From NCBI RefSeq assembly GCF_003626575.1, contig NZ_RBDY01000030.1, positions 19,807 to 83,806 on the forward strand: a stretch of DNA of 64,000 nucleotides, read 5' to 3'. This document shows, in pieces, positions 15,500 to 24,242 of the stretch. Under the pieces are notes generated by a model. That model saw only the letters and a program-made list of their open reading frames with translations. It was not told where the DNA came from and ran no database searches. Every line of letters begins with the position of its first letter. The first letter of the stretch is position 1. The stretch is from Streptomyces radicis (GTDB lineage Bacteria; Actinomycetota; Actinomycetes; Streptomycetales; Streptomycetaceae). A program made the position numbers and the translations under genes.

Positions 15500-16927
15500 G
15501 TGCCGTCGATGCGCGACGTCGTCGTGGTGGGGGCCGGGCCGAACGGGTTGACGGCGGCCGTGGAGCTGGCCCGCCGCGGGATGTCGGTCGAGCTGTTCGA
15601 GGCCAAGGAGACGGTGGGCGGGGGTGCGAGGACCGAGGAGCTGACGCTGCCCGGCTTCCTGCACGACCCGTGCGCGGCCGCGCACCCCATGGGGGTCGGG
15701 TCGCCCGCGTTCCGCGCGATGCCGCTCGAACGGTACGGGCTCGAGTGGCTGCACCCCGAGCTGCCGCTCGCCCACCCGTTCGACGACGGGAGCGCGGCGG
15801 TGCTCGCGCGGTCGGTCGGGGAGACCGCCGCCTATCTGGGGCCGCGCGACGCGGCGACCTACCGGCGGCTGATGGCGCCGTTCGCGGGCACATGGGACAC
15901 GCTCTCGGCCGACTTCCTCAAGGTGCCGTGGGACGGGCTGCCGCGCGACCCGGTCACGCTGGCCCGGCTCGGGCTGACGGGCGCGCGCCCCGTGTCATGG
16001 GTGACGCGCCGGTTCGAGGACGACAAGGCGCGCGCGCTGTTCGCGGGGCTCGCGGCGCATGTGGTCGCGCCCGGCTCGACGCCCATGACGGGCGCCATCG
16101 CGCTCGTGTTCGCGCTGGCGGCACACGAGGTGGGCTGGCCGCTGGCGCGCGGCGGGTCGCAGGCGATCTCGGACGCGCTGGCGGCGTATCTGCGGGATCT
16201 CGGCGGGGTGGTGCACACAGGCGTGGAGGTGAAGCGCCTTGACGAGCTGCCGCCGGCGCGCGCCTATGTGTTCAACACCTCGCCCACCGCGCTGGCGCGC
16301 ATCGCGGGTCTCGGCGGCAGGGCCTACGAGGGGTTCAGGTACGGGGCGGCGGCGTTCAAGATCGACTACGCGCTCGACGGGCCCGTTCCATGGACGTCCG
16401 CGACGGCGCGGCGGGCCGGGTCCGTGCACATCGGGCCGAGCAGCCGCGAGATCGGCGCGGCGCTGCACGCGGCGGCGGTGGACGGGCGGGCGCCCGATGT
16501 GCCGTTCCTGGTGACGACGCAGCCGACGCTGGTCGACCCGGGCCGCGCGCCCGAGGGCAAGCACGTGTTCTGGGCGTACGGCCATGTGCCCAACGGCTGG
16601 GACGGGGACCTCACCGAGGCGATCGAGCGCCAACTCGAGCGGTTCGCCCCGGGGTTCAGGGATCTCGTGCTGGCGCGTGCGGTGGCGGGCCCCGCCGAGC
16701 TCGCGCGGCGCAACGCCAACTACGTGGGCGGCGACTTCTCGTGCGGCGCGTTCTCGGGGCTCCAGACGGTGTTCAGGCCGCGCCCCGCCTTCAACCCCTA
16801 CGGCACCGCGCACCCGGCCGTCTTCCTGTGCTCGTCGGCGGCGTGGCCGGGCCCCGGGGTGCACGGGATGTCGGGGCACAACGCCGCCAAGGCCGTGTGG
16901 CGGAGGCTGCGGGCGGCCGCCCGCTGA
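15500..16927 (+). CDS. FAD-dependent oxidoreductase, phytoene-desaturase-like
   Basis: The 475-residue product has an N-terminal dinucleotide-binding motif VVVGAGPNGLTAAVELARRG with the acidic strand-2 end (VELFEAKETVGGGARTEEL), and a C-terminal FAD motif ending AWPGPGVHGMSGHNAA. The whole pattern fits the NAD(P)/FAD-dependent amine-oxidase/phytoene-desaturase superfamily (the PYROXD2-like branch). No carotenoid genes are nearby, so the substrate is open. GTG at 15500 is chosen because AGGGGAG lies 8 bases upstream; an in-frame ATG at 15509 is an alternative. Confidence 0.88.
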   Translation: MPSMRDVVVVGAGPNGLTAAVELARRGMSVELFEAKETVGGGARTEELTLPGFLHDPCAAAHPMGVGSPAFRAMPLERYGLEWLHPELPLAHPFDDGSAAVLARSVGETAAYLGPRDAATYRRLMAPFAGTWDTLSADFLKVPWDGLPRDPVTLARLGLTGARPVSWVTRRFEDDKARALFAGLAAHVVAPGSTPMTGAIALVFALAAHEVGWPLARGGSQAISDALAAYLRDLGGVVHTGVEVKRLDELPPARAYVFNTSPTALARIAGLGGRAYEGFRYGAAAFKIDYALDGPVPWTSATARRAGSVHIGPSSREIGAALHAAAVDGRAPDVPFLVTTQPTLVDPGRAPEGKHVFWAYGHVPNGWDGDLTEAIERQLERFAPGFRDLVLARAVAGPAELARRNANYVGGDFSCGAFSGLQTVFRPRPAFNPYGTAHPAVFLCSSAAWPGPGVHGMSGHNAAKAVWRRLRAAAR

Positions 16928-17012
16928 GCCGGGGCGCCCGCGTCGCCCATGGTCATGGCCCGTGGCGGCGGATAGGGTCGCCACGAGCCGAGTGATCACA
17001 TAAGGGCGGAAC

Positions 17013-18149
17013 ATGACGGAAACAGCACGCGTGCTGATCGCCGCGGATAAGTTCAAGGGCTCGTTGACGGCCGCTGAGGTCGCCGAGCATGTCACGGTCG
17101 GCATCCGCGCGGTCAGGCCCACGGCCGTGGTGGAGTCCCTGCCGGTCGCCGACGGCGGCGACGGCACGGTGGACGCGGCGGTCGCGGGAGGGTTCTCGCC
17201 CGTCGAGGTCGAGGTGACGGGGCCGTTGGGGCTGCCGGTGCTCGCGTCGTTCGCGCTGCGCGGCGACGTGGCCGTGGTGGAGATGGCGCAGGCGTCGGGG
17301 CTGCGGCTGCTGCCGCCGTTCACGTTCGCGCCGATGACCGCGACGACCTATGGCACGGGGGAGCTGATCGCGGCGGCGCTCGACGCGGGGGCGCGCACGG
17401 TGGTCCTCGGCATCGGCGGCTCGGCCACGACGGACGGCGGCGCGGGGATGCTCACCGCGCTCGGCGCCCACCTGCTCGACCGCGACGGGGATCCGCTCCC
17501 CCATGGCGGCGGCCCGCTGCGCGAGTTGGAGACGGCCGACCTGTCGGCTCTCGATCCGCGGCTGAAGGACACCGAGTTCGTGCTGGCCAGCGACGTGGTC
17601 AACCCCCTGACCGGGCCCGAGGGCGCCGCGGCGGTCTATGGCCCGCAGAAGGGCGCCGACCCGGTGGAGGTGGAGGCGCTCGACGCGGCGCTGGCCAACT
17701 ACGCGCGCGTGCTGGAGCGCACCATGGGCTCGCGCGCCGCCGAGTGCGCCACCGCGCCGGGCGCGGGCGCCGCGGGGGGCGTGGGCTATGGCGCGCTGGT
17801 CGGGCTGAACGCGCTGTTCCGGCCCGGGATCGATGTGCTCCTCGAGGTCCTGGGCTTCGACGCGGCGCTCGACCGCGCGGACCTGGTCGTCACCGGCGAG
17901 GGCTCGCTCGACGAGCAGACGCTCCACGGCAAGGCCCCGGCGGGCGTGGCCGCGGGGGCGCGCGCGGCGGGCAAGCGCGTGGTCGCGGTGTGCGGGCGGC
18001 TGACGCTGACCGAGGACGCGCTGCGCGGCGCGGGCATCGAACGCGCCTACGCGCTCACCGCGATCGAGGCGGACCCCGAGGTCTGCATCGCGCAGGCGGG
18101 CCCGCTGCTCGAACGGGTGGCCAGGCAGCTCGCGGAGGAGCAGCTGTAA
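17013..18149 (+). CDS. Glycerate kinase (GarK family)
   Basis: The 378-residue product matches glycerate 2-kinases of the GarK/GlxK type throughout: VLIAADKFKGSLTAAEVA, VADGGDGTVDA, VVLGIGGSATTDGGAGML (phosphate-binding), GVGYGALV and DLVVTGEGSLDEQTLHGKAP. It phosphorylates glycerate for entry into glycolysis. In purine degraders it completes the glyoxylate - tartronate semialdehyde - glycerate route, a link to the island at 28-47 kb; glyoxylate carboligase is not in this window. It ends opposite a membrane protein gene. Confidence 0.93.
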   Translation: MTETARVLIAADKFKGSLTAAEVAEHVTVGIRAVRPTAVVESLPVADGGDGTVDAAVAGGFSPVEVEVTGPLGLPVLASFALRGDVAVVEMAQASGLRLLPPFTFAPMTATTYGTGELIAAALDAGARTVVLGIGGSATTDGGAGMLTALGAHLLDRDGDPLPHGGGPLRELETADLSALDPRLKDTEFVLASDVVNPLTGPEGAAAVYGPQKGADPVEVEALDAALANYARVLERTMGSRAAECATAPGAGAAGGVGYGALVGLNALFRPGIDVLLEVLGFDAALDRADLVVTGEGSLDEQTLHGKAPAGVAAGARAAGKRVVAVCGRLTLTEDALRGAGIERAYALTAIEADPEVCIAQAGPLLERVARQLAEEQL

Positions 18150-18170
18150 CGGCGGCGTCGCCGCACTCGG

Positions 18171-18208
18171 CCGAACGCGCCCGGGGGGACCGGGAGTTCA
18201 CGGTTCGG
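18171..18208. terminator. Possible terminator between convergent genes
   Basis: Nested inverted repeats, outer CCGAAC (18171-18176) / GTTCGG (18203-18208) and inner CCCGG / CCGGG, lie in the 113-base gap between convergent genes ending at 18149 and 18263. Confidence 0.35.
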
Positions 18209-18262
18209 CGAACGCGGCGGCGGCGCGTGGGCCGTTCGTTCGACGCGTCGGAACGGGCCGGT

Positions 18263-19663
18263 TCAGCGCGTCGCGACGGGCCGGGGGCGCCGCGCCCGCT
18301 CGGGCAGCGCCAGGCCCACCAGGGCCACCGCGAGGCCCGCGCCCGCCACGGCCGCCCAGACCGGGGCCAGGTCCATGCGCTCCACGGCGACCGGGCGGGC
18401 CCAGCCCAGGGGGTCGGTGGCGACCTCGATGACCGTGCGCCCTGGGACCGCCTCGTGCGGCCCCGTGGCCATGCGGCCCAGGTCCTCGCCGGTGTCCGCG
18501 TCCACCAGGTCGTAGTGGGTGGTCTCCGACCAGCGCGCGACCTGGACCCGCACCGTCATGGAGACCTCGGCCTCCCGGCGCTCGCCGAGCACCTGCTGGT
18601 GGACCAGCGGGCCCGCGAGCACCAGGGTCACGGCGGCGACCAGCGCGGCAACGCCGGGCACCAGCGCCCTGCGCCCGTCGCCGAGCCCGGCGAGGAAGCC
18701 CACGGCGGGGATGAGCGCGAGGGCCACGAAGATGTTCCACTCCCCCGCGACCACGGCCAGGCCGCCGAGCAGCACGGCGGCCGACAGCAGACCGGTCAAC
18801 GCGAGGCGCCGCTGGGGCTGATAGGTGCGCGCGGGCCCCGGCGGGAAGCCCTCGACCAGCTCACCGGCGCGCGCCAACGCCTCGCGCGCGGTGGCGAGCT
18901 CGGCCGTCAGCCGGGTGGCGTCGGGGGCGTCGCCCTTGCCGCCGCGTTGCCTCTTGAGCAGCCGCGCGCCCTCACGCTGGACGTGGAGCAGGCGCTCGGC
19001 CGCGAGGGCCACGCTGCCGAGCAGCGGCGTCTCCACCTCCTCCCAGCGCTCGCGGTACGCGCGCCACGCACGGGTCTCCCGAAGGGCCGCCGCCCTGGCG
19101 GACTTGAGCGGCCCCGACGGGAGGTCGGCGATCTCGCGCTCCAACTCCCCCTCGTGGCCCCGCAGTCGCTCAACGGTGTGCGCGCCCGCTGTCGCCAGGA
19201 GGCCGGTGACCTCGGTGGCGCGCTCGGTCAACTCGGCCGCGGCGGCGCGGGCCTGTTCGAGCACGGCGATCACGGCCTGGTCGCCGCCCTCGTCGACCAA
19301 CTGGCCGAGGCGCTCGGCGAACTGGCGGCCCTGCTGCGCGTGGAGCCGCGGCCCGGTGTCGGGGTCGGGGTCGATCGGCGCCCAGGCGACGCGGGCGTGA
19401 CCGAGCAGGCCGAACGCGGCGAAGCAGACGCCCTCGAGGGCCAGGGCCAGAAGCCCGGCCATCACGGGCGAGGCGCCCGAGAACACGACGGCGGCGGCGA
19501 GCGCCCCGCTGAGCACGAGCGCGAGCACGGGCGACCACAGGAGCAGCGGGCCGCGTCTCGGCCGTCTGCCCGGCAGAGGCTGGGAGTCGGCCCCTGGGGC
19601 CACCGGCTTGTCCAGGCTGCTCGCGCCCTGGGCTGGCTGCGCGTACTCGGCGTGATCGGTCAT
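18263..19663 (-). CDS. Hypothetical membrane protein with central coiled coil
   Basis: The 466-residue product is not recognised. A Pro/Arg-rich cytoplasmic start is followed by two membrane helices (about 39-90: LLLWSPVLALVLSGALAAAV, VMAGLLALALEGVCFAAFGL), a long charged helical region (about 105-300), two to three helices (LTGLLSAAVLLGGLAVVAGE, FVALALIPAVGFLAGLG, LVPGVAALVAAVTLVLAGPL), an exposed beta-type segment (TVRVQVARWSETTHYDLVDA) and a last helix. Eight membrane-proximal helices at most; it could be a sensor or scaffold. The IS200/IS605-type element begins just upstream of its start and may separate it from its original promoter. Confidence 0.75.
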   Translation of the reverse strand: MTDHAEYAQPAQGASSLDKPVAPGADSQPLPGRRPRRGPLLLWSPVLALVLSGALAAAVVFSGASPVMAGLLALALEGVCFAAFGLLGHARVAWAPIDPDPDTGPRLHAQQGRQFAERLGQLVDEGGDQAVIAVLEQARAAAAELTERATEVTGLLATAGAHTVERLRGHEGELEREIADLPSGPLKSARAAALRETRAWRAYRERWEEVETPLLGSVALAAERLLHVQREGARLLKRQRGGKGDAPDATRLTAELATAREALARAGELVEGFPPGPARTYQPQRRLALTGLLSAAVLLGGLAVVAGEWNIFVALALIPAVGFLAGLGDGRRALVPGVAALVAAVTLVLAGPLVHQQVLGERREAEVSMTVRVQVARWSETTHYDLVDADTGEDLGRMATGPHEAVPGRTVIEVATDPLGWARPVAVERMDLAPVWAAVAGAGLAVALVGLALPERARRPRPVATR

Positions 19664-19825
19664 CAGGGCTTTCCTTCGTGGATACCCCGGTCTTCAGGCC
19701 GGGGAGGAGACGAGGCTCCTGTGGAGCGGGGCGGGAAAGGCCGGTTGGCCGCCGGGGTTGGACCGGTGTCCGCCGCTCACCGGCCGACGCCCGCCACTTA
19801 CAGGGGAGTTGATAGGGTGTGAGGT

Positions 19826-21034
19826 ATGGCGCGGCAGGTCAAGCGGGCGTTCAGGTACCGCTTCTACCCAACGGACGAGCAGGCGGCGGAGCTGTCGCGC
19901 ACGTTCGGCTGCGTCCGCCTGGTGTACAACAAGGCGCTGGAGGAACGCACCCGGGCCTGGTACGGCGAGCAGCGCCGGATCTCCTACGTCCAGTCGTCCG
20001 CCGCGCTCACGGAATGGAAGAAGACCAAGGAACTCGCCTTCCTGCGCGAGGTGTCCTGCGTCCCCCTCCAGCAGGCGCTGCGCCACCTTCAAGCCGCATT
20101 CGGGAACTTCTTCGCCAAGCGGGCCACATACCCGCGCTACAAGTCGCGCAAGAAATCGAGGGCGTCGGCCGAGTACACCCGCAGCGCGTTCACGTGGCGT
20201 GAGGGGGAGTTGACGCTCGCGAAGATGTCCGGGCCGCTGGACATCCGCTGGTCGCGTCCGCTGCCCCAGGGGGCGGAGCCGTCCACCGTGACGGTGTCCC
20301 GCGACGCGGCGGGCCGCTGGTTCGTGTCCCTGCTGTGCGAGGACACCGTCACCGAGGCTCCCGCCACGGGTGCGGCGGTCGGTGTCGACGCGGGCGTCAC
20401 CTCGCTGGTGACCCTGTCCACCGGGGAGAAGATCGCCAATCCCCGGCACGAGCGGCGTGACCGTGCGCGCCTGGCCCGCGCGCAGCGGGAGTTGTCCCGT
20501 AAGGCGAAGGGCTCGGCCAACCGTGAGAAGGCCCGCCGTAAGGTGGCCCGGGTCCACGCTCGGATCGCCGACCGGCGCAGAGACTTCCTCCACAAGCTCA
20601 CCACTCGGCTCGTCCGTGAGAACCAAACGGTCGTGATCGAGGACCTCGCCGTCCGCAACCTGCTGAGGAACGGGCGTCTCGCGCGCGCCATCTCGGACGC
20701 GGCCTGGACGGAACTCCGCTCCATGCTGGAGTACAAGTGCGCCTGGTACGGGCGCGACCTCGTGGTGATCGACCGATGGTTCCCCAGCTCCAGGCTGTGC
20801 GGGGCCTGCGGCACGGTCGCGGCGAGGATGCCGTTGAACGTCCGCGTGTGGACGTGTGACTGCGGCGCGGTGCATGACCGTGACGTGAACGCGGCACGCA
20901 CCATCCTGGCCGCCGGGCTGGCGGCAGCAGCCTGTGGAGACGGTGTAAGACCTCAACGGGAGTCCTCCCGGACAAGGCAGTCGTCGATGAAGCAGGAACC
21001 CCAGCGGGCGACCGCTGGAACCCCCCGCCTCTAG
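19826..21034 (+). CDS. tnpB: RNA-guided endonuclease TnpB (IS200/IS605 OrfB)
   Basis: The 402-residue product starts RQVKRAFRYRFYPTDEQA, the classic TnpB N-terminus. All three RuvC acidic residues are present: Asp in VGVDAGVTSLVTLSTG, Glu in TVVIEDLAVRNLL and Asp in CGAVHDRDVNAARTIL. The zinc ribbon is intact (CGACGTVAARMPLNVRVW then CDCG). TnpB proteins cut DNA beside a short motif using a guide RNA read from the element right end. ATG 19826 follows GTGAGGT. The stop TAG (21032-21034) lies in the loop of the right-end hairpin, so gene and guide-RNA scaffold overlap. Catalytically it looks active. Confidence 0.95.
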   Translation: MARQVKRAFRYRFYPTDEQAAELSRTFGCVRLVYNKALEERTRAWYGEQRRISYVQSSAALTEWKKTKELAFLREVSCVPLQQALRHLQAAFGNFFAKRATYPRYKSRKKSRASAEYTRSAFTWREGELTLAKMSGPLDIRWSRPLPQGAEPSTVTVSRDAAGRWFVSLLCEDTVTEAPATGAAVGVDAGVTSLVTLSTGEKIANPRHERRDRARLARAQRELSRKAKGSANREKARRKVARVHARIADRRRDFLHKLTTRLVRENQTVVIEDLAVRNLLRNGRLARAISDAAWTELRSMLEYKCAWYGRDLVVIDRWFPSSRLCGACGTVAARMPLNVRVWTCDCGAVHDRDVNAARTILAAGLAAAACGDGVRPQRESSRTRQSSMKQEPQRATAGTPRL

Positions 21035-21051
21035 GCAGGGGAGGAAGTCAA
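21001..21051 (+). ncRNA. Predicted 3' scaffold of TnpB guide RNA (reRNA/omegaRNA)
   Basis: Two consecutive hairpins, CCAGCGG-gcga-CCGCTGG (21001-21018) and the right-end hairpin (21022-21041), end at GTCAA. In characterised elements the scaffold covers the 3' end of tnpB and the right end, and the flanking chromosomal bases become the guide; here these would begin GGTCTCCGCTCTCAAC at 21052. The 5' limit of the RNA cannot be read from sequence. Confidence 0.5.
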
Positions 21052-21271
21052 GGTCTCCGCTCTCAACTCGGGGACAGCCTAGTCGGCCTGCGGCCCGCCA
21101 CGACAGCGCGGCGGCCGCGCGGGGGCCTCATGTCCGGGATGGCGGATCTCGGCGTCCCGCCCTCACGAGGGCGTCGACCCCGTCGGGAGGCGGGCGGGGG
21201 CGAGCGGGCTGCTGAACCGGCCCCGCGGGCGGCGGCCGCGTGTTCGCTGCGCCCGCAGACCGGGCCGCAAC

Positions 21272-21290
21272 CAGCCCCGGGAGAGGGCTG
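21272..21290. terminator. Weak terminator-like hairpin after ROK kinase operon
   Basis: A 6-bp stem CAGCCC / GGGCTG with a 7-base loop lies 20 bases past the stop of the minus-strand gene at 21310-21876. The rest of 21052-21309 shows no recognisable gene. Confidence 0.35.
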
Positions 21291-21309
21291 CTGCTGCCCC
21301 CGGCCAGGG

Positions 21310-21876
21310 TCAGGGTTCGCTGATGGAGACCGCGTAGACGCGAGGGCGTTCCTCACGGGTGAGGTCCACCATCACATGGACCTCGGTGCGGGTGCCGGGC
21401 TCGCGGATCACCGCTCCGGCGAATTCCCGTGTGGGATCGTCGAATCGCCAGCCCACCTCGTCGGCGTGCGCGTCGTCGATCGTGAGCGCGTCCTCGTCGA
21501 GGACGGACAGGTCAGCGCCCGCGTCCTCGAGGAAGGCGCTCAACTGCCCGGGCGAGCAGCGGAATTCGGCGTAGAGTCGGCTGCGTTCCCACGAGTTGGT
21601 CTCGAAGTGCCCGACATACGCGGAGCCGCTGGGGATGGGAACGTTGTAGATGCGGCGTTGGACCTTGCTCGGCCACTCGTAGACCAGCGTGCGCGCGGAG
21701 GCCGCGCGGGCCTTGTCCTCGCCGCTGTCCCGGCTCTGGTAGGCGGAGAGCACCAGGTATCCGGCGGGGATGGCGATCATCAGCGCGACGACGACGGCCG
21801 CGAGCCAGCGGTGTCTCGGGCGGCGCGGCGGGCGCTGCGCGGCGCTCCCGGCCTGTGGGCCGATGGTGGTGGTCAT
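21310..21876 (-). CDS. Hypothetical single-pass membrane protein
   Basis: The 188-residue product has a short cytoplasmic Arg/Pro-rich start, one membrane helix (about 28-47: WLAAVVVALMIAIPAGYLVL) and an extracytoplasmic domain of about 130 residues (KVQRRIYNVPIPSGSAYVGH, FRCSPGQLSAFLEDAGADL, EVGWRFDDPTREFAGAVI). I do not recognise the domain; it has no cysteine pair or lipobox. Its ATG overlaps the stop of the ROK kinase gene by four bases (ATGA at 21873-21876), so it is translationally coupled to it. Confidence 0.75.
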   Translation of the reverse strand: MTTTIGPQAGSAAQRPPRRPRHRWLAAVVVALMIAIPAGYLVLSAYQSRDSGEDKARAASARTLVYEWPSKVQRRIYNVPIPSGSAYVGHFETNSWERSRLYAEFRCSPGQLSAFLEDAGADLSVLDEDALTIDDAHADEVGWRFDDPTREFAGAVIREPGTRTEVHVMVDLTREERPRVYAVSISEP

Positions 21877-23024
21877 GATGAACGGGCCGCCCGTCCTCGC
21901 GGCGCAAGCCGCAGCTCGAATCCGGAACGGTGGGCCCGCTCGGCGCGGCGCCTGTTGGCGCGGCGGAAGCGGCGGGCCACGAGGCGGGCCAGGTCGGCGG
22001 CGCCGACCATGCCCGCGTCGGCGCCGAGCCTCGCCCGGACGATCTGGGCCTCGGGGCGGTACCCGCGGCCGGTCAGGTGGCGGCGGAACGCCTCGCGGGC
22101 CGGGCCGATCAGCAGGTCGTCGGCCTCGCTGACGCCGCCGCCGATGACGAAGCGGGCCGGGTCGAGCGCGGCGGCCAGGTTCGCGATGCCGACGCCGAGC
22201 CAGCGGCCGATGTCCTCGAGCAGCTCGACGCACATCGCGTCGCCGTCGCGGGCCAACTGGGTGATGAGGGGGCCCGTGATGTCGCCGATCTGACCGCCGA
22301 CGCGGGCCAGGATGTGGTGGGCGACCGGGGAGTCGGCGGCGGCGAGCTCGCGGGCCTCGCGGACCAGCGCGTTCCCCGAGCTGTACTGCTCCCAGCAGCC
22401 TCTGTTGCCGCAGGGGCAGCGGTGGCCGCCGGGGACGACCTGCATGTGGCCGAACTCCCCCGCCACGCCGAAGGAGCCGCGCTTGACCCGCCCGGCCTCC
22501 AGTATTCCGCCGCCGATGCCGGTGCCCAGGGTGATCATCACCAGGTGGTCGGCGCCGCGCCCCGCGCCGAAGCGCCACTCGCCCCAGGCGGCGGTGTTCG
22601 CGTCGTTGTCCACCATGATCGGGACGACGAGGCGGGCGGCCAGGGCGTCGCGCAGCGGCTCGTTGCGCCAGGCGAGGTGGGGGGCGAAGAGCACGCGCGA
22701 ACGGTCCGCGTCCACCCAGCCCGCGGCGCCGATCCCGACGGCGTGCACGTCGTGCCGGTCGGAGAGGTCGAGCACCAGTTCGGCGATGGTGTCCTCGACG
22801 ACCTTGGGGCTCTTGGACTTGTGGGGCGTCTCGGTGCGCACCCGCTCGAGAATGGTGCCGTCCGCGTCCACGACGCCCGCCATCACCTTGGTGCCGCCGA
22901 TGTCGATGCCGACGGTGGGCACCCGGGGCGCGGACAGGTGTGAACGGCGCTCGCGGGTCGCGATGGCGCGCAGCACGGTCGCCCGCGCCGACTGGCGGTG
23001 CGCGCGTTCACGGTTGGTACTCAT
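21873..23024 (-). CDS. ROK-family sugar kinase (glucokinase-like)
   Basis: The 383-residue product has the ATP phosphate motif DIGGTK (41-46), the catalytic-Asp region IMVDNDANTAAWGEW, GTGIGGGI and the ROK zinc motif GHRCPCGNRGCWEQYSSG. This supports hexose phosphorylation, glucose being the usual substrate. It has a basic N-terminal extension of about 36 residues (RERAHRQSARATVLRAIATR) before the kinase fold; this is too short for the winged helix of ROK repressors but could be a degenerate one. It may influence carbon catabolite control in streptomycetes. The LacI gene is divergent from it across 198 bases. Confidence 0.88.
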   Translation of the reverse strand: MSTNRERAHRQSARATVLRAIATRERRSHLSAPRVPTVGIDIGGTKVMAGVVDADGTILERVRTETPHKSKSPKVVEDTIAELVLDLSDRHDVHAVGIGAAGWVDADRSRVLFAPHLAWRNEPLRDALAARLVVPIMVDNDANTAAWGEWRFGAGRGADHLVMITLGTGIGGGILEAGRVKRGSFGVAGEFGHMQVVPGGHRCPCGNRGCWEQYSSGNALVREARELAAADSPVAHHILARVGGQIGDITGPLITQLARDGDAMCVELLEDIGRWLGVGIANLAAALDPARFVIGGGVSEADDLLIGPAREAFRRHLTGRGYRPEAQIVRARLGADAGMVGAADLARLVARRFRRANRRRAERAHRSGFELRLAPRGRAARSS

Positions 23025-23105
23025 CGGCTCGATTGTGCCCTACGCCTCGCGCACGTGGGCGGCCCCCCGTTCGATGCCGTGCGGCAGGGGACACGACGCC
23101 TTTGT

Positions 23106-23119
23106 CGAACGCGCGTTCG
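23106..23119. promoter_or_regulatory. Palindrome CGAACGCGCGTTCG in divergent promoter region
   Basis: A perfect 14-bp palindrome with a central CG lies between the ROK kinase start (23024, minus) and the LacI regulator start (23223, plus). LacI-family operators are typically palindromes with a central CG, so this is a candidate site for the adjacent regulator. No other operator-like repeat was seen in this gap. Confidence 0.45.
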
Positions 23120-23222
23120 TCGCGGTGGTGCGCCGATGGCGTCGAGGCGCTTCTTCGCCCACTATGCGGGGGTGCCGCTCATGCCCATGAGGGCCGAGCG
23201 GCCGGTCTTGTGAGGAGAGTCA

Positions 23223-24242
23223 GTGAAACGTCCGACCATGCGGGACATCGCCGACCGGGCGGGGGTCACCAAGGCGGCCGTGTCGTTCGCGCTGAACGGC
23301 AGGCCAGGGGTCTCCGAGCCGACGAGGCGGCGGATCCTGGCGATCGCCGAGGATCTGGGGTGGCAGCCGAGCAGCGCGGCGCGGGCGCTGTCGGACGGCA
23401 GGGCTGGGTCGTTCGGCCTGGTCATCGACCGGCCCGCGCGCACGCTCGGCCTCGAGCCGTTCTTCATGCAGCTGATCTCCGGCATCCAGGGCGAACTCGC
23501 CCTCGACACCACGCCGTTGCTGCTGACCATGGCGGAGGACCAGGCGGCGGAGCTCGCGCTCTACCGGGGGTGGTGGGCGCGGCGGCTCGTGGACGGGGTG
23601 TTCGTGGTGGACCTCCAGGTCTGTGACGCGCGGGTGCCGGTGCTGGCCGAGCTCGGCATGCCGGCGGTGGTGCTCGGGGCGCCGCTCGGCACGGACGGGC
23701 TGCCCGCGGTGTGGAGCGACGACGCGGCGGCGGTGGCGACGGCGGTGACCCATCTCGCGGACCTCGGGCACCGGTCGTTCGGTCGGGTCGCGGGCCCCGC
23801 GCACCTGCGGCACACCGCGATCCGCACGGCGGCGTTCGAGCGGGTGACCGGCGAACTCGGCCTGGAAGGGCGGACGGTGGGGACCGACTACAGCGGCGAG
23901 AGCGGGGCGGCGGCCACCAGGGAGCTGCTGACGTCGGCGCGGCCGCCGACCGCGCTGCTCTACGACAACGACGTGATGGCCGTCTCGGGGCTGACGGCGG
24001 CCGGGGGGCTCGGGCTGCGCGTGCCGGACGACGTGTCGATCGTGGCGTGGGACGACTCGGCGCTGTGCGAGCTGGTGAGCCCGTCGCTGACGGCGTTGAG
24101 CAGGGACATCGCGGCCCATGGCGCGCACGCGGCACGGCTGTTGCGGCGGGCGGCGGGCGGCGCTGAGGTGGCGGACCTCGAGGACGCCGCGCCGACGTTG
24201 ACGCTGCGCGGCTCGACGGGACCCGCGCCGTCGCGGTCCTGA
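23223..24242 (+). CDS. LacI-family transcriptional regulator
   Basis: The 339-residue product opens with the LacI helix-turn-helix (MRDIADRAGVTKAAVSFALN, then RILAIAEDLGWQPSSAARAL with the hinge helix). It is followed by a periplasmic-binding-protein-like effector domain (GLVIDRPARTLGLEPFFMQL, GHRSFGRVAGP, PTALLYDNDVMAVSGL, DDVSIVAWDDSALCEL). GTG at 23223 has GAGGAGAG about 8 bases upstream. No sugar transporter is adjacent; the nearest carbohydrate gene is the divergent ROK kinase. It is probably autoregulated through the palindrome at 23106-23119. Confidence 0.92.
   Translation: MKRPTMRDIADRAGVTKAAVSFALNGRPGVSEPTRRRILAIAEDLGWQPSSAARALSDGRAGSFGLVIDRPARTLGLEPFFMQLISGIQGELALDTTPLLLTMAEDQAAELALYRGWWARRLVDGVFVVDLQVCDARVPVLAELGMPAVVLGAPLGTDGLPAVWSDDAAAVATAVTHLADLGHRSFGRVAGPAHLRHTAIRTAAFERVTGELGLEGRTVGTDYSGESGAAATRELLTSARPPTALLYDNDVMAVSGLTAAGGLGLRVPDDVSIVAWDDSALCELVSPSLTALSRDIAAHGAHAARLLRRAAGGAEVADLEDAAPTLTLRGSTGPAPSRS

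Larger units (their letters stand above)
19685..21051 (+). mobile_element. IS200/IS605-family element carrying tnpB only
   Basis: The left end shows the hairpin CCCCGG-tcttcagg-CCGGGG (19685-19704). The right end shows a hairpin pairing CCCC/GCC with GGC/GGGG (21022-21041), then GAGGAAG and TCAA (21048-21051), the right cleavage tetranucleotide known from IS608. Subterminal hairpins instead of terminal inverted repeats, and no target duplication, fit this family. There is no Y1 transposase (tnpA) in the window, so mobility would need tnpA in trans. The exact left boundary and target motif could not be fixed. Confidence 0.75.

Noticed and set aside
13101..15893. Very long open frame on the minus strand opposite the coiled-coil and phosphatase genes
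   Set aside because: It is antisense to clear genes, Arg/Pro-rich without any domain, and typical of frames kept open by high GC.
19685..21051. Cas12-type CRISPR effector
   Set aside because: Length of 402 residues, IS200/IS605-type ends and lack of an array identify TnpB.
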